The notes beneath the pieces were generated by a model. It was not told where the DNA came from. It did not search any database and was given only the letters and a program-made list of their open reading frames with translations. A program made the position numbers and the translations under genes. From Candidatus Eiseniibacteriota bacterium (GTDB lineage Bacteria > Eisenbacteria > RBG-16-71-46), in NCBI GenBank assembly GCA_025360715.1, contig JANYBS010000057.1, forward strand, positions 1 to 36,452: a DNA stretch of 36,452 nt, read 5' to 3'. How positions within the stretch are numbered: the first letter of the stretch is position 1; every line of letters begins with the position of its first letter. Positions 8,032 to 16,559 of this stretch are shown piece by piece.

Positions 8032-9078
8032 CTACTTCCACGTCTCGCCCAGCACGCGCAGCCAGTTCTCGCGGGCAATCTTCGCGAGGGCGGCGTCGTC
8101 GAAACCGCGCGCCCGCAGCGCCTCAAGAAGTCGCGGATACGCGGTGGCGTCGCTGAACACGTCGGGCAGGTAGCGGGGCACGCCGAGATCGGCGCCGATG
8201 CCCACATGGTCGATGCCCATGCGCTCGACCATGTACTCCACGTGGCGCACCAAGTCGCTCATCGGCGTGTCCTTGGCGTCGCGGCCGTCCTCGCGCACGA
8301 ACGCGCTCAGCACGTTGAGCCCAGCGATGCCGCGCGTGTCGCGGATCGCGTCGAGTTGGCGGTCGGTGAGATTGCGCGGGCTGTTCGTGAGCGCCCACGC
8401 GTTCGAATGCGAGGCGATGAGCGGCGCATCGCTGATGCGCGCGACGTCCCAGAAGCCCTGCTCGTTCAGGTGCGACAGGTCGAGCGCCACCCCTAAGCGA
8501 TTGCAGGCGCGCACCAGTCGTTCGCCCGCTGGTGTAAGGCCTTCGCCGATATCAGGACCGTGCGGGAAGCGGAACGGCACGCCCTGCGCGAAGATCGTCG
8601 GCCGGCTCCACACCAGACCCAGCGAGCGTAGGCCGGCTTCATAGAACAGCTCCAGCGCGTGCAGGTCAGCGTCGATCGGCTCGGCGCCCTCGAAGTGCAG
8701 CACCATCGCCATCACACCCTCGCGCATGCAGCGCAACAGCTGCGCGTGGTCGCGCACGACCTCCGCCTGGCCGTTCGACGCGGCCGCGATGCGGTGCAGA
8801 TTCGCCGACATGGCGATCGCGCGCTCACGCGCGAACACGGGATCGAGCGCTGGCATGGGCGGCGGCCCGTTCGTGGGGTCGAAATCCGCGAATGCCGCAA
8901 GGGTCGCGTCATCCTCGATGAAGACCGCGAAGATGCCACCAGCAAGTCCGCCCTCGCGCGCGCGCGGCGCGTCCACGCTCACGTCATCGGCGCGCGTGAA
9001 GAACTCCTCGATCGGCGCCGGACCCGCGGGCGCGTAGCGCATGAGCGCATCGTTGTGGCCATCGAAGACGGGGATCAT
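8032..9078 (-). CDS. Membrane dipeptidase-type (M19) metallopeptidase
   Basis: This 348-residue M19 (renal dipeptidase) family protein hydrolyses dipeptides, in some members D-Ala-D-Ala-like ones, using two zincs. The ligand motifs are present: FDGHNDAL at the N-terminus (H-x-D), VLHFEGAE (bridging Glu), IASHSN (His) and DHVGIGADLG near the C-terminus. There is no signal peptide, so a cytoplasmic location is likely. The ATG at 9078 is chosen because AAAGGA lies 9 nt upstream and the family motif begins at once; an ATG three codons earlier has no room for a ribosome site. It starts 14 nt after the HAD phosphatase stop and forms an operon with it. Confidence 0.88.
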   Translation of the reverse strand: MIPVFDGHNDALMRYAPAGPAPIEEFFTRADDVSVDAPRAREGGLAGGIFAVFIEDDATLAAFADFDPTNGPPPMPALDPVFARERAIAMSANLHRIAAASNGQAEVVRDHAQLLRCMREGVMAMVLHFEGAEPIDADLHALELFYEAGLRSLGLVWSRPTIFAQGVPFRFPHGPDIGEGLTPAGERLVRACNRLGVALDLSHLNEQGFWDVARISDAPLIASHSNAWALTNSPRNLTDRQLDAIRDTRGIAGLNVLSAFVREDGRDAKDTPMSDLVRHVEYMVERMGIDHVGIGADLGVPRYLPDVFSDATAYPRLLEALRARGFDDAALAKIARENWLRVLGETWK

Positions 9079-9092
9079 TCGGCGCATTCCTT

Positions 9093-9800
9093 TCAGAGCG
9101 TTCGAGCCCAAGCCAGCAATCGCGCCGGATCCGCGAGCGAGTCCAACAGCAGATCGGGCGCATGTGCCGCCAGCATGTCGCGCGAGGAGCCGCCCGTGGC
9201 CACCGCGACCGCATGCGCGCCTGCGGCTCGCGCGCAGGCGATGTCGTGCTCGGTGTCGCCGACCACGATGCAGCGATTCGCTGGCAGGCCGGTGAGTTCC
9301 CATGCGCGCTCCACCGCGAGGATCGCGAGCGCATTGCGGTCAACCGCCTCATCGCCGAACGCGCCGAACGCGAAGCGCTCGCGCACGCCGAACGCACCCA
9401 GCTTGATGTGCGCCATCTCCACCTGGTTGCCCGTGAGCAGCGCGCTCAGCCACGACGGCTCCGCATCCACGGCGTCGAGCAGTGCCGGCACGCCGGGCAG
9501 CAGGCCGCCGCGCGGCGGGTCCATCACACGGCGCATGTGCGCATGCACGAGCGGCCAGAACGCGGCGTTCTCGGCCGGGTCGTCGAGCGGCAGGCCGTGC
9601 TTTGTGGCGATGTCGGTGACGATCAGCGGGTCCGTGCGGCCCGCGAACGCGATCGAGCGCAGGTCGTCGGCCACGCCATAGCGCTCTTTTACAGCGGCGG
9701 CCATGGCTTCTCTACCGGCGCCTTCCGTAAGCAACAGCGTGCCGTCGATATCGAAAAGCCAGACCAGCGTGGGCAGGGGGATCGAGGGCTGTAGGTCCAT
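9093..9800 (-). CDS. HAD-superfamily hydrolase (phosphoglycolate phosphatase-like)
   Basis: This 235-residue HAD protein has a helical cap. Motif I is WLFDIDGTLL (D-x-D-G-T), motif II is LLTGN, the Lys of motif III is in HIKLGAFG, and motif IV is VVGDTEHDIACARAAG. The arrangement matches the Gph/PGP-like subfamily I, whose members act on phosphoglycolate, sugar phosphates or nucleotides; the substrate is not readable. The ATG at 9800 starts just before motif I. The same frame stays open for 2.9 kb upstream only because it runs antisense to the carboxypeptidase gene. It probably leads an operon with the M19 dipeptidase, divergent from the carboxypeptidase. Confidence 0.85.
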   Translation of the reverse strand: MDLQPSIPLPTLVWLFDIDGTLLLTEGAGREAMAAAVKERYGVADDLRSIAFAGRTDPLIVTDIATKHGLPLDDPAENAAFWPLVHAHMRRVMDPPRGGLLPGVPALLDAVDAEPSWLSALLTGNQVEMAHIKLGAFGVRERFAFGAFGDEAVDRNALAILAVERAWELTGLPANRCIVVGDTEHDIACARAAGAHAVAVATGGSSRDMLAAHAPDLLLDSLADPARLLAWARTL

Positions 9801-9847
9801 GGGTGAGCGCAGCCTAAGGGGCCTTGCCAAGCGGCGCCAGCGGGCCA

Positions 9848-9856
9848 TGCTAGACT
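9848..9856 (+). promoter_or_regulatory. Extended -10 promoter of the M14 carboxypeptidase gene
   Basis: TGCTAGACT (TGn plus TAGACT) lies 40 nt before the chosen ATG at 9897. This leaves a leader of about 34 nt containing GGAG (9884-9887), 9 nt before the start. An in-frame ATG at 9858 lies too near the -10 box to be the main start. Confidence 0.45.
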
Positions 9857-9896
9857 CATGTCGCGACTCGAACGCCACCTTCTGGAGAACCCCTCG

Positions 9897-12455
9897 ATGA
9901 CCCGTCGCCGGCGCTGCCTCCCGCTCCTCGCCCTGCTCCTTGCCGCCGCCTGCGCCACCGCCTGCCTGCACACCCCCGCTCGCGCCGGCGAAGGCCGCCC
10001 GCGTCTGGTGCGCGTGACCTTCGATGCGCGCATCACGCTGCAGACGTTGCTCGGCGCCGGACTCGACCTGGCCGACGTGCGCGCCGGCCGATACGCCGAC
10101 GTGCTCGAGTGGCCCGGCGATGCCGCCACGCTCGCGCAGCTGGGCGCCGCGACGCGCGTGCTCGATGAAGACCCGGGCGTGACGGCCTCGCAGCGCTCGG
10201 CGCGCGAACTCGCGTCGTTGCCGCGGCCCGCCGCGCGCACCGTGCGCGTGACAGGCGCCGATGGCGTAAAGCACACCGAGAGCTACCCGCCCTTCGGCTT
10301 CGGCAGCCTGGGCGGCTTCTGGACGCTCGCCGAGGTCAAAGCGAAGCTCGACGACATGGTGGCGAGCGACACGCACAACATCGTCGCCGACAAGGTCGAC
10401 ACGATCGGCACCTCGCTGCAGGGCCGGCCGATCTGGGGCCTGCAGATCGGCAAGGCGGTCGCCGGCCCCGATACGCGCCCCGTGGTCTACTTGAGCGCGC
10501 TCACGCACGCGCGCGAGCCCGAGGGCATGCAGAACCTGCTCTATTTCGTGGACGACCTGCTCGGCAGCTACACGAGCGACCCGGTCTCGCATTACCTGCT
10601 GGACTCGCGGCGCATCTACATCTGCCCGGTGGTGAATCCCGATGGCTACCGATTCAATCAGCAGATCCACGACACCACGACTTCGCACGCGTTCGGCCTG
10701 TGGCGCAAGAACCTGCGCGATAACAACAACGATCACCGCACCGCGGCCGGTGACGGCGTGGACATCAACCGCAACTACGGCTTCAAGTGGGGCATCGACA
10801 GCATCGGCTCCAGCCCCACGACCAGCAGCGACGTCTACCGCGGCCCCTCGGCGTTCTCCGAGCCCGAGACGCGCGTGCAGCGTGACATCGTGGTCGCGCT
10901 CAAGCCGATCGTTGGCGCGTCCTATCATACGTATAGCGACCTGTTCGTACACCCGTGGGGATGGACCAGCGCCGGCACGCCCGACTCCGCGAAGTTCCAG
11001 GAGTGGAGCGACGAGATGACGTTCCCCAATGGCTATACGGCCGGCCCGGGACCGCGCATCCTGTATTCGGTCAACGGCGAGTTCAACGACTGGACTTACG
11101 GCGACACGCTGCTCAAGCCCAAGGCCTACACGTGGACGCCCGAGATCGGCAGCCCCAACGATGGCTTCTGGCCCTCGCCCACCCGCATCGAGCCGCTTGC
11201 GCTCGAGATGCTGCGCTCGAATTACACGCTCGCGGGTATCGCGGGTCCGTGGGTGCGGGTGACCTCGAGCCGCATCACCGAGGGCGCGCTCAACGCGGGC
11301 GGGCTCGCGCATCTGGAGCTGCGCCTGCGGGACATCGGCGCCACCGGCGTTGCGGGCCCGGGCCTGCAGGCCACGCTCACAGCCGTGGATCATGAGGTGG
11401 AGTGCCTGAGCGGCGCGGTCGCGTATCCGTCGCTGGGCTCGCTGCAAGAGGCGAACGCTACCACTGGCGCATCGTTCCTGGTGGCCGCCGCCGACACCGT
11501 GACGCCGGGACGCATGCTGCGCTTCAAGGTGGACATCACCGACGCGAGCGGCCTGCGCTGCCGTGACACCGTCGAGGTGATCGTGGGCACGCCCACCGTG
11601 CTGTCCGTGCAGGCGTTCAATGACATGAGCGCGCTCAAAGTGGTCTCGGGGCCGTGGGGCATCGCAGTGAATGACTCCGACCACGTGAGCCGCTACTTGA
11701 GCGACAGCCCGGGCGCCATCTACCCCGCCGGCAATACGGGTGAGGTGTGGCTCAAGAACGCATTCGACCTCTCGAAGGGCGTGCACGCTTGGGCGCTCAT
11801 GGAGAACCGCTGGCAGTTCGAGAGCGACTTCGATGACGGGCTCTTTGAAGCAAGTCTCGACTCGGTGAACTGGACGCCGCTCGCCGGCAATGCGACCACG
11901 CTGAGCGCTGGCACCAGCAGCGCCGGCACCGGCGTGATGGCGTTCGAAGGCACGCGCTGGCGCTGGCATGCAGACCGCTTTGACCTCTCCGCATTCGCGG
12001 GTGGGCCCGCCGCCACGCGTGTGCGACTGCGCCTGCGCTCGCTATCGGATTTCGGGCTGGAGCTGGATGGCCTCAATGTGGATTCACTGCGAGTGCTCGT
12101 GTACGACCCGGCGCTGCAGCCCGCGCCGGTGGCGGTGCCCGGCGACGCGCATCCCATGCGCGTGAGCCTGGCCGCACCATCGCCCAACCCGGCCGGCTCG
12201 CTGGTGCGGTTCGACTTCGCCACGCCCGACGCGGGCGCGCTCACATTAGAGGTGCTCGATATCGCCGGCCGCCGCGTGCTCACGCATACTCAGCAGGTTG
12301 CCGCGGCGGCCAATGGCAGCGCCGCAGCGTCGCACTACGCGTGGGGCTGGGACCTGCGTGGCGACGACGGCCGTCGCGTCGCGCCTGGCGTGTACCTTGC
12401 GCGCGTGCGCTCGCGCTCCGGCGCCGCGATGCGGCGGTTGGTCGTCCTGCCGTGA
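9897..12455 (+). CDS. Secreted zinc carboxypeptidase (M14) with C-terminal sorting-like domain
   Basis: This 852-residue exoprotein starts with a signal peptide (basic MTRRRR, then LPLLALLLAAACATAC). A prodomain-like segment precedes an M14 catalytic domain with zinc ligands H204-x-x-E207 in THAREPE and H344 in SYHTYSD, substrate-binding blocks NPDGYRF and DINRNYGFKWG, and catalytic E416 in TPEIGS. After about residue 450 come beta-rich Ig-like regions, then a FlgD-Ig-like module with PSPNPAGS, LEVLDIAGRRV, GWDLRGDDGRRVAPGVYLARV and a basic end. It would trim C-terminal residues from peptides outside the cell, perhaps at the surface. The ATG at 9897 is chosen for its signal peptide and GGAG at 9 nt. 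Confidence 0.9.
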   Translation: MTRRRRCLPLLALLLAAACATACLHTPARAGEGRPRLVRVTFDARITLQTLLGAGLDLADVRAGRYADVLEWPGDAATLAQLGAATRVLDEDPGVTASQRSARELASLPRPAARTVRVTGADGVKHTESYPPFGFGSLGGFWTLAEVKAKLDDMVASDTHNIVADKVDTIGTSLQGRPIWGLQIGKAVAGPDTRPVVYLSALTHAREPEGMQNLLYFVDDLLGSYTSDPVSHYLLDSRRIYICPVVNPDGYRFNQQIHDTTTSHAFGLWRKNLRDNNNDHRTAAGDGVDINRNYGFKWGIDSIGSSPTTSSDVYRGPSAFSEPETRVQRDIVVALKPIVGASYHTYSDLFVHPWGWTSAGTPDSAKFQEWSDEMTFPNGYTAGPGPRILYSVNGEFNDWTYGDTLLKPKAYTWTPEIGSPNDGFWPSPTRIEPLALEMLRSNYTLAGIAGPWVRVTSSRITEGALNAGGLAHLELRLRDIGATGVAGPGLQATLTAVDHEVECLSGAVAYPSLGSLQEANATTGASFLVAAADTVTPGRMLRFKVDITDASGLRCRDTVEVIVGTPTVLSVQAFNDMSALKVVSGPWGIAVNDSDHVSRYLSDSPGAIYPAGNTGEVWLKNAFDLSKGVHAWALMENRWQFESDFDDGLFEASLDSVNWTPLAGNATTLSAGTSSAGTGVMAFEGTRWRWHADRFDLSAFAGGPAATRVRLRLRSLSDFGLELDGLNVDSLRVLVYDPALQPAPVAVPGDAHPMRVSLAAPSPNPAGSLVRFDFATPDAGALTLEVLDIAGRRVLTHTQQVAAAANGSAAASHYAWGWDLRGDDGRRVAPGVYLARVRSRSGAAMRRLVVLP

Positions 12456-12518
12456 ACAGGTTAGCGTGAAGTCGCGTTCCTGCCCGCCGATTCCTGTCCG
12501 AGAACTTCGAGAACCTTG

Positions 12519-13676
12519 GTGACCGAACCCTCCGCCGTCTCCCCCACGACGAAGGCGAGTATCCTGCTCGACTCCGCGCGCCGACTCCACGACTACCTCG
12601 CCCCCCGGCATCTGCATGCGGGCCAACTGGCCGGTGCGGATCAGGGCGTGCGCTGGAACATCCGCGTGTGGCGGTTCGTGAAGAGCTACCTGCCGGCGCT
12701 ACGTCCGCAGGAGCGCTTCTACTTCCTGCAGGGTCAGGCGTACTGGGCGCTCGCGAACTGGACGCTCGGCGACCTCACCGGCGAGGCGCGCTATCACGTC
12801 GCGGCGCGCGCCGCGACCGACGTGATCCGCGCGACGCAGCGCCCCGATGGCGCGTGGGCGTATCCGCTGCCCGAGCGCAAGCACCTGATCGCCACGGTCG
12901 AGGGCGACTTCGCCGCGATCGCGATGCTCGAAGGCCATGCGCGCGCCGCCGCTTCCGGACATGCCGGCTGGCTCGCGGGTGCCAAGGCGTGGCATGCCTA
13001 TCTGGAGCGTGAGATCGGCTATCAGGAGCACCCTGCGGGACTCTGCGTGAACTACTTCCAGAAGCCGCGCGGCATGGTGCCCAACAACACCTGCGAGTGG
13101 ATCTGGGTGCTCGGCCGCCTCGCGAGCGTCACCGGCGACCGTGCGTATCAGGAGAAGATCCCGGCCATGCTCGGCTTCCTCGAGGCCGTGCAGCTGCCGA
13201 GCGGCGAGCTGCCGTACGAACTGTCCGGGCCCTTCGAGCCGCGCACGCAGGTGCATTACCTCTGCTATCAGTACAACGCGTTCCAGTGCATGAAGCTCGC
13301 GTGGTATGCGCGCGCGCACAACGACACGCGGGCGCAGGCACTTGCCACGCGCATCGCGGCCTACTTGGCCACGGGCGTGCTCGAGCGCGGCGCGGTGCGG
13401 GCGTCGTGCGCCAAGGTGAATCCCGAGGTCATCTACTACGCCGACGCCGTGGGCATGGCCCTGCACACCGTGAGCGCGTACGGGTGGGCGGATCACAAGG
13501 CCCTGGCCGACCGCACGTTCGCTTTCGTGCTTTCACGTCAACGTGCGGACGGCGGCTTCCGATACTTCTCCCGCGGAGACTACGGGCTACTGCAGGACCA
13601 GAATGACTATCCGCGCTACCTGGCGATGACCCTCTACCACCTGAGTGAGCGCGCGCGTGACGCGCGACCCCTGTGA
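12519..13676 (+). CDS. Alpha/alpha-barrel protein in a glycan cassette
   Basis: This protein of about 385 residues has no signal peptide. It has repeated helix pairs containing QRPDGAW, LPSGELPYE and SRQRADGGFRYFSRGD. Such QxxDGxW-like turns are typical of (alpha/alpha)6 barrels (terpenoid-cyclase, lyase or glycosidase-like folds). No catalytic motif of a named family could be fixed. Its stop (TGATG) overlaps the glycosyltransferase start by 1 nt and the amidotransferase follows at once, so a role in making or trimming a surface glycan is likely. The GTG at 12519 is taken as start; a TTG one codon earlier is less likely, and there is no strong ribosome site. Confidence 0.7.
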   Translation: MTEPSAVSPTTKASILLDSARRLHDYLAPRHLHAGQLAGADQGVRWNIRVWRFVKSYLPALRPQERFYFLQGQAYWALANWTLGDLTGEARYHVAARAATDVIRATQRPDGAWAYPLPERKHLIATVEGDFAAIAMLEGHARAAASGHAGWLAGAKAWHAYLEREIGYQEHPAGLCVNYFQKPRGMVPNNTCEWIWVLGRLASVTGDRAYQEKIPAMLGFLEAVQLPSGELPYELSGPFEPRTQVHYLCYQYNAFQCMKLAWYARAHNDTRAQALATRIAAYLATGVLERGAVRASCAKVNPEVIYYADAVGMALHTVSAYGWADHKALADRTFAFVLSRQRADGGFRYFSRGDYGLLQDQNDYPRYLAMTLYHLSERARDARPL

Positions 13677-14659
13677 TGCGCGTGCTGGTCGTGACGAACA
13701 TGTACCCGAGCGAGGCGCGCCCCCACTGGGGTGCGTTCGTCAAGTCGCAGGCGGATTCGCTCGCCGCGGCCGGCGTCGAGAACACGCTCTACGAGATCGA
13801 AGGTTGGCGCAGCACGCGCGCGTACTTCGACGCGCTCGCCAGGCTGCCGGCGCTCGCAAAGGCGACACGCGCCGATCTCGTGCACGCGCACTACGGGTAT
13901 TCCGGCGCCGCAGCCATGCGCGTGCCCCTGCCGCTGGTGGTGAGCTTCTGCGGCGACGACCTGCTCGGCCGCCCCGATGATCTGGGGCAGCTGTCGTTCA
14001 AGTCCAAGGCGCTCATCCCGCTGTCGAAGTGGGTCGCCCGCAAGGCCGATGGCGTGATCGTGAAGTCCGCGGAGATGCGCCGGACGATCGCCGATGTCCC
14101 CGGCGTGAACGTGATCCCGAACGGCGTCGACTTGGACCGCTTCCGCCCGCTCGCACGGGCTGCGGCGCGTGCACACCTCGGCTGGCCGGCCGAAGGCCAC
14201 GTGCTGCTGTTCGCCGCCAACCCCAAAGAGCCGCGAAAGAACTGGGCGCTCGCGAAGGCCGTGGAACAAGCGCTGCAGGCGCGAGGTATGTCCGTGCGAC
14301 TCGAATATGTTTACGGCAAGCCGCAGTCGCATATGGTGCAGGCGATGAATGCGTCGGACGTGCTGCTGCTCCCCTCGTTTCACGAAGGCTCCCCGAACGT
14401 GCTGAAGGAAGCGATGGCCTGTGACCTGCCGGTGGTCGCGGCGCCCGTGGGTGATTGCGAAGAGCGCCTGCGCGGGTGCACGCCCAGCGCCGTGGTCGCG
14501 CGCACGAGCGAAGCGTTCACTGAAGCCACTACCGCGGTGCTCGCTGCGGGCACGCGCTCGAACGGCCGCGAACGCGTGGCGTCGCTCGCGCTGCCCGCCG
14601 TTGCCACGCAGGTGATGGCGGTGTACGAGAAGGCGCTCGCGCGCCGGCAGGCTCGCTGA
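13676..14659 (+). CDS. Family 4 glycosyltransferase
   Basis: This 327-residue GT-B glycosyltransferase opens with VLVVTNMYPSEARPHWGAFV, the usual GT4 start. It has the acceptor-domain DLVHAHYGYSG, the linker NVIPNGVDLDRFRP, and the donor site PSFHEGSPNVLKEAMACDLPVVA, which contains the E-x7-E motif. It transfers a sugar from a nucleotide donor at the cytosolic side of the membrane, probably to a lipid-linked glycan. It starts inside the stop of the upstream gene (TGATG), and the next gene begins one base after its own stop, so the three genes are coupled. The sugar is not predictable. Confidence 0.88.
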   Translation: MRVLVVTNMYPSEARPHWGAFVKSQADSLAAAGVENTLYEIEGWRSTRAYFDALARLPALAKATRADLVHAHYGYSGAAAMRVPLPLVVSFCGDDLLGRPDDLGQLSFKSKALIPLSKWVARKADGVIVKSAEMRRTIADVPGVNVIPNGVDLDRFRPLARAAARAHLGWPAEGHVLLFAANPKEPRKNWALAKAVEQALQARGMSVRLEYVYGKPQSHMVQAMNASDVLLLPSFHEGSPNVLKEAMACDLPVVAAPVGDCEERLRGCTPSAVVARTSEAFTEATTAVLAAGTRSNGRERVASLALPAVATQVMAVYEKALARRQAR

Positions 14660-14660
14660 C

Positions 14661-16559
14661 ATGTGCGGCATCGCAGGCTGGTACGCGCGCGGCGGACGTC
14701 CGGTGGAAGTGGGCCTGGTCCGCGCCATGTGCGACACCATCGTGCATCGCGGCCCCGACGATGAAGGGCTTCACACGGACGGCGATTTCGGCTTTGGCAT
14801 GCGCCGTTTGGCGATCGTCGATGTGGCCGGCGGCCATCAGCCCATGGTGAGTGACGATGGCCGCTACGTGATCACGTTCAACGGCGAGATCTTCAACCAC
14901 CCCCAGCTCACGAAAGAGCTACAAGCGCTCGGCCATGTGTACCGCAGCCACAGCGACACCGAGACGATCCTGCGCGGCTTCCAGTCGTGGGGGTCGGGCG
15001 TATGGGCGAAGCTCGAAGGCATGTTCGCCGTGGCGATCTGGGACACGCGTGAGCGCACGCTTCATCTGGCGCGCGACCCGCTGGGGATCAAGCCGCTGTT
15101 CCTCACGCGTCAGGGCGGCGGCCTCGCGTGGGGGTCCGAGCTCAAGACGCTGGTGCCGCTGCCCGGACACGCGTTCACGCCGCGCGCGAAGTCGATGGAC
15201 GAGTACTTCGCCTTTGGCCACGTACTCGCGCCGCACACCATCTACGACGAGGTCACCAAGCTCGAGCCGGGCTGCGCGCTCACGCTGGGCCCCGAGGGCG
15301 ACGGGCACACCGCGCGCTTCTGGAGCTTCGAGTACAAGCCCGCACCGGCCATGAGCGAGAGCGCGTGGATCGAGCGCTTTCGCGAGGAGTTCCTGAGCTG
15401 CGTGCAGCGCCACCTGCAATCCGATGTGCCGCTGGGCGCGTTCTTGTCGGGCGGCGTGGATTCGAGCGCTCTGGTCGCGGCCATGAGCAAGGTCATGGAC
15501 GATCCCGTGCGCACGTTCACCATCGGGTTCTCCGTGAACGAGTTCGACGAGTCGCCGTACGCGCGCCGCGTGGCCCAGCATCTGGGCTGCCGGCACACCG
15601 AACAGCGCGTGGAACTCGACGACGCCGCGACGATCCTGCCGCAGCTCGCGCACTGCTACGACGAGCCGTTCGCCGACCCGTCGATGATCCCCACGTGGTA
15701 CGTGTCGCGCATGGCGCGCGAGCAGGTGATCGTGGCCATGTCCGGCGACGGCGGCGACGAGCTCTTCGCCGGCTACGAGCGCCACTACAACGAGCGCTTG
15801 GTGCAGACGCGGCGGCCGCTGTTCGCGCTCGCCGGTGCGATCGCGGCACTGCCGCCGATGCCGATCCCCCGATGGAACTATTTCCGCCAGCGGCTTGCCA
15901 AGATCAGCGCCGACGCGGCGCTGCCGGGCACCTTCGAGCGCTTCTTCAGCAAGTACCAGGTGAGTTCGCGCGCGATGCGCGCCGGGCTCTACCGCCCCGA
16001 GTTCATGAGCCAGCTGAGCACGGGTGACGAACTCGAGCGCCTGGCGCGCACGTACTTCCCCGCGCCAGTGTCCAAGGATCCGGTCGAGAACCTGCTCTAC
16101 GCCGACACGGTCGTGCGCCTGCCCGACGACATGCTCACCAAGGTGGACCGCGCGAGCATGGCGCACTCGCTGGAAGTGCGCGTGCCGTTCCTGGCGCACA
16201 CGTTCGCGGACTTCGCCGCAAGCATGCCGATCGACATGAAGCTGCGCGGGAGCACGGGCAAGTACATCCTGCGCAAGGCGGTCGAACCGTGGCTGCCGCC
16301 GGGCATCCTGGACCGGCCCAAGCAGGGCTTTGCCGTGCCACTCGCGAGCTGGGTGCGCGGCGACATGGGTACCTACGCCGAGAGCGTGTGGCGCGACGCC
16401 AACGCCGATGACGCCGGCGCGCTGCGCCCCGAGGCCGTCGCGCAGCTCTTCCGCGAGCACCGCAGCGGCACGGTGGACCGCTCGCAGCTGCTATTCGCGC
16501 TGACGATGTTCGCGTTGTGGTGGCAGGGCCGCCCGCGCGCCATCAACGCGGCGCGCTGA
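14661..16559 (+). CDS. asnB: Asparagine synthase (glutamine-hydrolysing)-type amidotransferase
   Basis: This 632-residue class II amidotransferase has the N-terminal nucleophile Cys2 (MCGIAGWY) and glutaminase blocks RGPDDEG, RRLAIVD, FNGEIFN and SDTE. The synthetase domain has the ATP PP-loop S263-G-G-V-D-S-S, and later GDGGDELFAGYERHY and LRKAVEPWLPP. True AsnB makes asparagine, but proteins of about 630 residues beside glycosyltransferases often amidate sugars or other groups in exopolysaccharide pathways (the exosortase-associated amidotransferases are similar in size). Given the cassette, a glycan-modifying role is at least as likely as asparagine synthesis. The coding end overlaps the converging M48 protease gene by 17 nt. 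Confidence 0.88.
   Translation: MCGIAGWYARGGRPVEVGLVRAMCDTIVHRGPDDEGLHTDGDFGFGMRRLAIVDVAGGHQPMVSDDGRYVITFNGEIFNHPQLTKELQALGHVYRSHSDTETILRGFQSWGSGVWAKLEGMFAVAIWDTRERTLHLARDPLGIKPLFLTRQGGGLAWGSELKTLVPLPGHAFTPRAKSMDEYFAFGHVLAPHTIYDEVTKLEPGCALTLGPEGDGHTARFWSFEYKPAPAMSESAWIERFREEFLSCVQRHLQSDVPLGAFLSGGVDSSALVAAMSKVMDDPVRTFTIGFSVNEFDESPYARRVAQHLGCRHTEQRVELDDAATILPQLAHCYDEPFADPSMIPTWYVSRMAREQVIVAMSGDGGDELFAGYERHYNERLVQTRRPLFALAGAIAALPPMPIPRWNYFRQRLAKISADAALPGTFERFFSKYQVSSRAMRAGLYRPEFMSQLSTGDELERLARTYFPAPVSKDPVENLLYADTVVRLPDDMLTKVDRASMAHSLEVRVPFLAHTFADFAASMPIDMKLRGSTGKYILRKAVEPWLPPGILDRPKQGFAVPLASWVRGDMGTYAESVWRDANADDAGALRPEAVAQLFREHRSGTVDRSQLLFALTMFALWWQGRPRAINAAR

Noticed and set aside
9801-11969. 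Very long minus-strand open frame extending the HAD phosphatase to 958 residues
   Set aside because: It runs antisense to the M14 carboxypeptidase, has Arg/His/Ala-rich low-complexity sequence with no motif, and is a by-product of high GC. The HAD motifs begin only after the ATG at 9800.
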